Below, piece by piece: positions 11,401 to 18,600 of a DNA stretch of 20,562 nucleotides (position 1 is its first letter; the number at the start of each line of letters is the position of its first letter). The translations under genes were made by a program, and so were the position numbers. The DNA lies in assembly GCA_033557675.1 (NCBI GenBank), contig JAWQRM010000672.1, forward strand, positions 1-20,562. Direction: 5' to 3'. The notes below the pieces were generated by a model. That model searched no databases and was not told the DNA's origin. It was given only the letters and a program-made list of their open reading frames with translations. The stretch comes from Coptodactyla brooksi. Lineage: Eukaryota > Arthropoda > Insecta > Coleoptera > Scarabaeidae.

Positions 11401-12600
11401 CATCAAGCTACACTATCAATTATTCGTAAGTCGATCGAAAATTAGCAGATCTAAGCTTTTCACTACTTTAATTTTAGCCGAAGGTGAATTCAGACGACCG
11501 AAGATCAAGGATGGTCTTCAAAATCAAACTATAGTGAAGAAAACTACAGCTACGTTGAAAGCTGTCATCATTGGTGATCCAGTGCCTGATGTTGTTTGGT
11601 ATTTCGATGACAAAGAAATAACTGCTGAGGAATATGAAAAATATAAAATCATTTTGGATTCTGAAGATCACGAACTTGAGGATGATCTGAAAGAATGTAC
11701 CTACAGCTTAACTATTCCAAGATGTACGTTTAGTGAATGCGATATTCGATAACTTTATGCTCAGCGAGTCGTTTTCTCATAGGTGAAAGAGAGAATGGCG
11801 GGAAATATACAATTAAAGCAAAAAATAAGTGGGGTATTATCGAAAGCAGTGCTGTTCTAGAAGTTGTCCTTCGTCCTGAAATCAAGGGACCAGATGATGT
11901 TAAAGTGGTTCCTGGATTTTCAGCTGAACTTAAAACTGTTATCCAATCTAATCCTATTCCCACAGTCATATGGTAATATTAATACCTATTAGACTACATG
12001 TTAAATTATTCTTTTTCTATTATTACTCTTAGGACTAGAAATGATAACGTCGTTGAACCAACGGAAGACATTGAGATAATTGAAGATATACCTAATGAAA
12101 TTTATGCCTTGAGATTCAAAACGGTGAAGTTAGGTGATGAGGGATACTATAAGGTCATCGCCAAGAATAACCTTGGTGAAGATAGTTCTGAAGGTCGACT
12201 TAAAGTTATCAGTAAGTAGTTTTCAGTAAATGTTTGAATCAATAATTGTTTTCGAAGAAAACACAGTAAATTTGTGATTATTTTTGCAGAAGAGACGGAA
12301 CCTACTTGTAAGTGTCGTTTTGCTTAAAGAGCAAACGCCTTGCGCTTTTTATACAATAATGCGTTTTGCTTTTGCAAATTGCGCTGTAAAATTATACTAT
12401 AATAATATACAGGCGTCGTACATGCGCCAGAGTTTGTCATTAACTAATTTAAAACTTAAGTTATTGTACATATCACTACCAAACATAGTTGGAATTTTCG
12501 TTCAATAGCTACTTTTGACATTGCGTTCAGATTGTATGCTCTTTTTAAGCACGGCTCATAAATTGTGTTGGTTAAATCGAAGAAGTACCTTGTTATGAAT

Positions 12601-12638
<38 letters not shown>

Positions 12639-15600
12639 GAAATCGGGATGTTGAACAAGCGAACAACAGATAATGCTTTCACCATGATGAAAAACCATGA
12701 ATAATTTGGGAAATTATTTTTTACAATAATCAAATCTATTTCCTACAATACAAAAAATCTTCAGAATAAGTCATTTTTGATATGGATCTGTCCAATCATT
12801 TCATTGTGGAGATTCAAGAATCCCCATCTGCCAAAAATAATATTTCATATTCCAGTTACAAGTTACAGAAATTGTATTTTTTCCACAGAAGAAGGAAGTA
12901 CAAATAATTTAAATTAGTAACACTCGAGGGCTATTATTTCAGGACAATAGTATACGCGGGTACACAGCGCTTTAACCGAAACATCTATCCGTACTTTTAA
13001 ATTCTTACAATCTGTGTATTTTTAAGTTATTCTAATCTATTTGTATAACATTGCAGCTGAAAGGCCTAAATTCATCACTGGTCTGTCGGATGCTCAAGTT
13101 GAACATGGCGATGAAATTACATTAATGGTTCGAGCTGATGGTTTGCCTAGGCCAACTATAACATGGTTTTTGAACGGTAAGGTAATTGAAGAAGGATCTG
13201 CTATGGGAGAGATGAAAATCGTAGCCAACACTGAGTCACAAGTCAGCAGTTACCTTACAATCACAAATTTTGGTGAAAAAGATTCTGGATTTGTAAGATT
13301 CCTATCTTTAAGCTAAGTCGTTTTAACGCCTTTAATATTTTTAGTACAAGGTAACGGCTGTAAATGTGGTTGGTGATGTTGAAACTGACGGTAAAATAAC
13401 CATGGTCCAAAGTCCACCGAATTTCTCGTTGAGATTGATCAGAAATATGGATGTTAATGAAGGTGAACCACTTACCTTGAAGGCTAAAGTAACAGGAAGT
13501 CCGAAACCAACTGTGAGATCGTATTTTAATGAATAATGTTTACCTCTGACATTTTACTTCTCGTAGATGAAGTGGTATAAGGATGGTGGAGAAATTTCAC
13601 CAGACAACGAAAGAATCAAAACAGAATTACTGCCAGATGGTAACATCAGGTTGCACATAGACAAACTTACACCTGCAGATAGTGGTGCCTATAAAATTAT
13701 TGTGAAAAATGCCAATGGTGAATCAGCAGCGTTGTGTGCTGTTGCAGTCACTCCAACTCCACAAAGACCTAAATTCACAAAATGCATCAAAGATCAAAAA
13801 TTGACGATTGGGGAGCCCTTAAGATTAGAAGCCATGGTTGTTGCTTATCCTCCCCCAGAAATTAAATGGTTCAAAGATGGTCTTCCGATCAGGCCATCGT
13901 CAAATGTACATATTGAGCATCATCCAGATGGAAAGGTTGCTTTGGCTATCGATGCGGTTAAGCCAGATAATGCAGGAAAATACACTTTAGTGGTTACGAA
14001 CAAATTAGGCGATGTAACTGGTGAAGCCAACGTTGAAACTGAAAGAAGGCCTACAAGACCAGACTTTATTACAAGACTAGGTCCACAAAGCGTCGTCGAA
14101 GGATTTCCGGTTAAATTTGAAGTCAAAGCTACAGGTTTTCCTCCACCTAAAATCACTTGGTTCAGAAATGGGGCGGAGGTCGTTCCTGATGCTAAGCACA
14201 TCAAGGTGACTGATCTTCCAGATGGCACAAGTGTTTTGGTGATTGAAGCATGCAACCGAGACCAAGATGCCTTAACTTACAGAGCTGTGGCATTAAACGA
14301 AGCTGGAGAAGCTGAAACTTATGCTCCTTTAACTATCAAACCTGCTACTAAACCAGATCAGCCTGAAGAGCGACCCATGTTCCTGCATCAAATGAAAGAT
14401 GTCATCACAGATGAAGGCCAACAATTGAAATTGGACGTTCCGTTTACTGCTAACCCAATACCTAGCGTTGAATGGACGAAAGATGGTGAGCCTGTTGTTC
14501 CTTCCGATAGAGTTATGTTGACATGTGATGGAAGAAAGGTATAAGAAAATCTGGGGTGTAGTTCATAAGTTATAAATATTTCTGGTTTACCTAGGTCGGG
14601 CTAATAATTGATAAAGCAATAACTTCTGATGCCGGACAGTACTCAGTAACTATTTCAAATCCTCTTGGTAAAGACTCAACATCTGGGAAAGGAATTGTCC
14701 ACAAAGTATTTGCACCACCTAAATTTACACAAAGTTTTACCGATCTACAGCAGGTAATGTTTTCAATTCAGTTATTGTTGCTTTTTAAACAGTTTTGAGT
14801 AGCTTCCCGGAAGGGATGCCAAGTTCATTTCAAGAGTATCAGGCGTACCGCAACCAGAAGTACAATGGTTTAAAAATGGACAACCTCTTCATGAAACCGA
14901 TAAATATCGCATCAAGAGAGATGGGGATGTATGTTGTCTATATGTAAATAATTCTAGTCCAGAAGATGAAGGTTTATATAAAGCTGTGGCGAGCAACAGA
15001 GAAGGTACAGACGTTTGTGAAGCTAAACTCGAAGTAGTTAAAGAAATGTAAGTACTTTTATTTTGGCTATTACTTTCACATTAAAACTGTTTTTAGTAAA
15101 ACACCACAAAAGGTAGAAGCTCCTTACTTCTTAAAACGGCTTGGCGATACTGAATTATTCAAAGGAATGACTGCGAAGTTCACTGCGTGTGCAGCTGGTA
15201 TTCCAGAACCGTCTGTCCAATGGTACAGAAATGATGAGAAATTATTCCCATCAGAAAGAATTCGAATGGAAAAGGACACTGCCGGATTACTTAGGTTAAC
15301 TATTGCTGGTGTAGATCAGGATGATGTTGGAAAATATTCTTGCAAGGTTACTAATGACCATGGTGAAGATATTTGTCATGCGCAATTAAGGTTCGACGAA
15401 ATGGATGCTAGACCCAAACGACCAATGATCGATCAATATACAGATTATGATAAATACAAGAAGAGTGGTGCACCTATGCCGTTATCAGATGCACCCATCA
15501 TATCTCGCATGACAGACAGAAGATGTACTCTTTCCTGGAAACCTTCTATTCCATCTGCGCCAAGGGCACCGGTTACTTATCAATTAGAAATGTTGGAGTT

Positions 15601-18600
15601 ACCAAGTGGTGATTGGTTTACGGTACGTTCTGGTATCAGAGGATGCGTTTGTGATGTTGGCAATTTAGAACCATTCAGAGATTACAAGTTCAGAATCCGT
15701 GTTGAAAACAAATATGGCATAAGCGACCCATCTCCATACGCTTTAACTCACAGAGAAAAATTGGAACCCGAACCTCCGAAATTTATGCCATACCTTCCGC
15801 CTGGTATAGACTTCAGACCAGAGACATCGTCATACTTTCCAAAAGATTTTGATATTGATAGGCCGCCACATGACAACATGGCTCAGTCCCCGCGATTTTT
15901 GCGAAGAGAGCAAGATACATCTTATGGCGTAAAAGATCAGAATACCAGCTTATTCTGGTTTGTTTATGGTTATCCAAAACCGAGGATGACGTATTACTTC
16001 AATGATGAACCGATAGAGAGTGGAGGGAGATTTGATATGAGTTACACAAGAAATGGACAAGCTACGTTATTTATTAATAAGATGCTAGAAAGGGATGTTG
16101 GTTGGTATGAGGCTGTAGCAACTAATGAACATGGTGAAGCCAGACAAAGAGTAAGACTAGAAATAGCTGAACTTCCTATGTTTATCCAAAGACCAGATAT
16201 TGAATATGTTATGATGAGAGGAAAGGCTAAATTCTGTGCAAGGATTATTGGGGTACCGTATCCTGAAGTTAAATGGTATAAAGATTGGAAACCTTTAGCT
16301 ACTTCTTCAAGAACAAAGGTAAGGTGTGCGTTATTTTGATTTGCCTAGAATTGTATATTAATGTTATTGTAGATACAATTTTTGGAACCTGATACTCATA
16401 TTCTCATTATTAATGATGCCATTCTTAAAGATGAAGGTTTATATTCAGTAAGCGCAAGAAATGTTGCTGGTACTATCTCTAGTAGTGCCATGCTTCATGT
16501 AGAAGAAAATGATTTGGAATTCAACATCAGAACATACAAAAATCTGTCTCCAATCAAATCTAAGCGCACGCCCTTCGACCATGGTTATGACTTGGGTGAT
16601 GAGCTTGGAAGAGGTACTCAAGGAATAACATATCACGCTGTAGAGCGCTTGAATGGAAGAAACTATGCTGCGAAAGTCATGCATGGACGTGGTGACCTGC
16701 GACCATTTATGTACAACGAATTAGATGTAATGAACCAATTGCGCCATCGTAAATTGGTCTCATTACATGATAGTTATGAAACCGATGATTCCCTCACCCT
16801 TGTGATGGAGCTTTGTGGAGGCGGTGAGTTGGTTAAAGATTATTTATTGAGGAAAGATTACTATACAGAAAGCGAAATTGCTGGATATATCAGGCAACTA
16901 CTGCAAGGATTGGAATACATGCATGAGAAAGGATTTGGACACATGGGTCTTAATGTAAGTGAATTTGTAATTTGTAAAGTTCTAATATTTTAGTGTTTCC
17001 ATATGTTGTCTTATTTCTTTCAAGCGTATTTTCACGACTATTGTTTTACAAAGTCTTACAGATTATTTTTTTTTAGATCGGAGACCTTTTGTTGTCTCAT
17101 CCTGGAAGTGACAGTCTGAAAATCACTGACTTCGGTTTAACGAGAAGAATAAGTATGGGAAGATTAATGCCATTGATGTACGGAGTTCCAGAATACGTTT
17201 CGCCAGAGTGCGCCAAAGGTGAAGGAACTGGTCTACCGCATGATATGTGGAGTGTCGGTATCATCACCTACATACTACTATCTGGTTTATCTCCGTTCCG
17301 TGGAGAAAGAGACAAGGAAACATTGATTAAGATCCAACAAGGAAAATGGGAATTTGAGGAAAGTTGGTGGAAACACATAAGCTTTGAAGCGAGAGATTTT
17401 ATCAGTAAACTATTGATATATCAAGCCGAAGGAAGAATGGATGTCCATACTGCTTTACGTCACCCATGGTTGGAGAGATGTGATAAGATTTGGCAGGACG
17501 AATACCAGATTTCTAGCAGATACCTTCGGGATTATTTCGTTTTGTACAGAGAATGGTACGATAACGCATCATGTAAGAATATTTACAGAAGAAGGCCTTT
17601 GGATGGAGCCTTTACTCATCCATCGCGTATGGTTTATCCACCTGGTGAAAGATACACACCTCCTCCTTCTTTACCGAAACCGGAACCAACTCCGAGGAAA
17701 GCACCCACATGGGAAGATCAAATTCCTAGTAGATCACCACTTAATTATGAAATTGGAATCTTTAAGTCTGAGAGCCAGTAGGTGTTAACAACTATTATCG
17801 TATTTTCAAATAATGTTTTGATTCTTGTAGCTACCAAAGTGGACCAGACACTTACCTGCTACAACTGCGGGATGTAGATTTTCCTGTAAGAATTCGCGAG
17901 TATATGAAGGTAGCTGCTAGTCGTGGACCGGGAGCTGGATTTGTGATTTCTGATGAAAATGGATACGATTTTAGGGTAAAGGATAATATTGTATATAGTT
18001 TAAAGCATCATTTGTGAATTGTGCTTTAGGAGCCATCAATTCGCGAGCGCCGAAGATTTACTGATATTATGGATGAAGAAATTGATGATGAACGTAAAGC
18101 TAGAATACAGAAGTACGGTTCCGGAGATACTGGTTACAGTATAAGAAGGTTGCGTCACGAAATTGGTGCGAGATTGGATACATATGCAGAAGCTGAAGCA
18201 TTCTTAGAAAGCAGACACGAAGGTCGTCTTCCATTCTTTAGAGAAAAGCCACAAATCAAAGCCATGCAAGAGGGTAAAGACTTGGAGATGTCTTGCTACG
18301 CTGTTGGCGATCCAAGCCCCATAGTTCAGTGGTTTAAGTAAGTGTGTCTATTTTACCTACGATATTAAGTGTCTCGAAAACCCTTGTTTGTTTCAGAAAT
18401 GATGCCATCATTGCGGAATCCCATCGCATCAAAATACAAACCGATTCTGATGGAAGATCTCATATCAAGTTTTGCCCAGCACTAAGTTTTGATTTGGGAA
18501 CCTATAAACTTGTTGCTAGAAACAAGATCGGTCAAACCGTAGTAAGAACAAGAATTGTTTTGGGGTTAGTACCTGATGAACCTGACTCTCCTGAAGCAAC

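Noticed and set aside
12889..12897. 9-nt segment between AG and GT as another microexon
   Set aside because: It is phase-compatible but too short and has a weak donor; chance AG/GT spacing is likely.
17778..17780. In-frame TAG as the end of the protein after kinase 1
   Set aside because: A GTAGGT donor overlaps it, and the next exon continues in phase into linker, Ig and FN3 as expected for obscurin.
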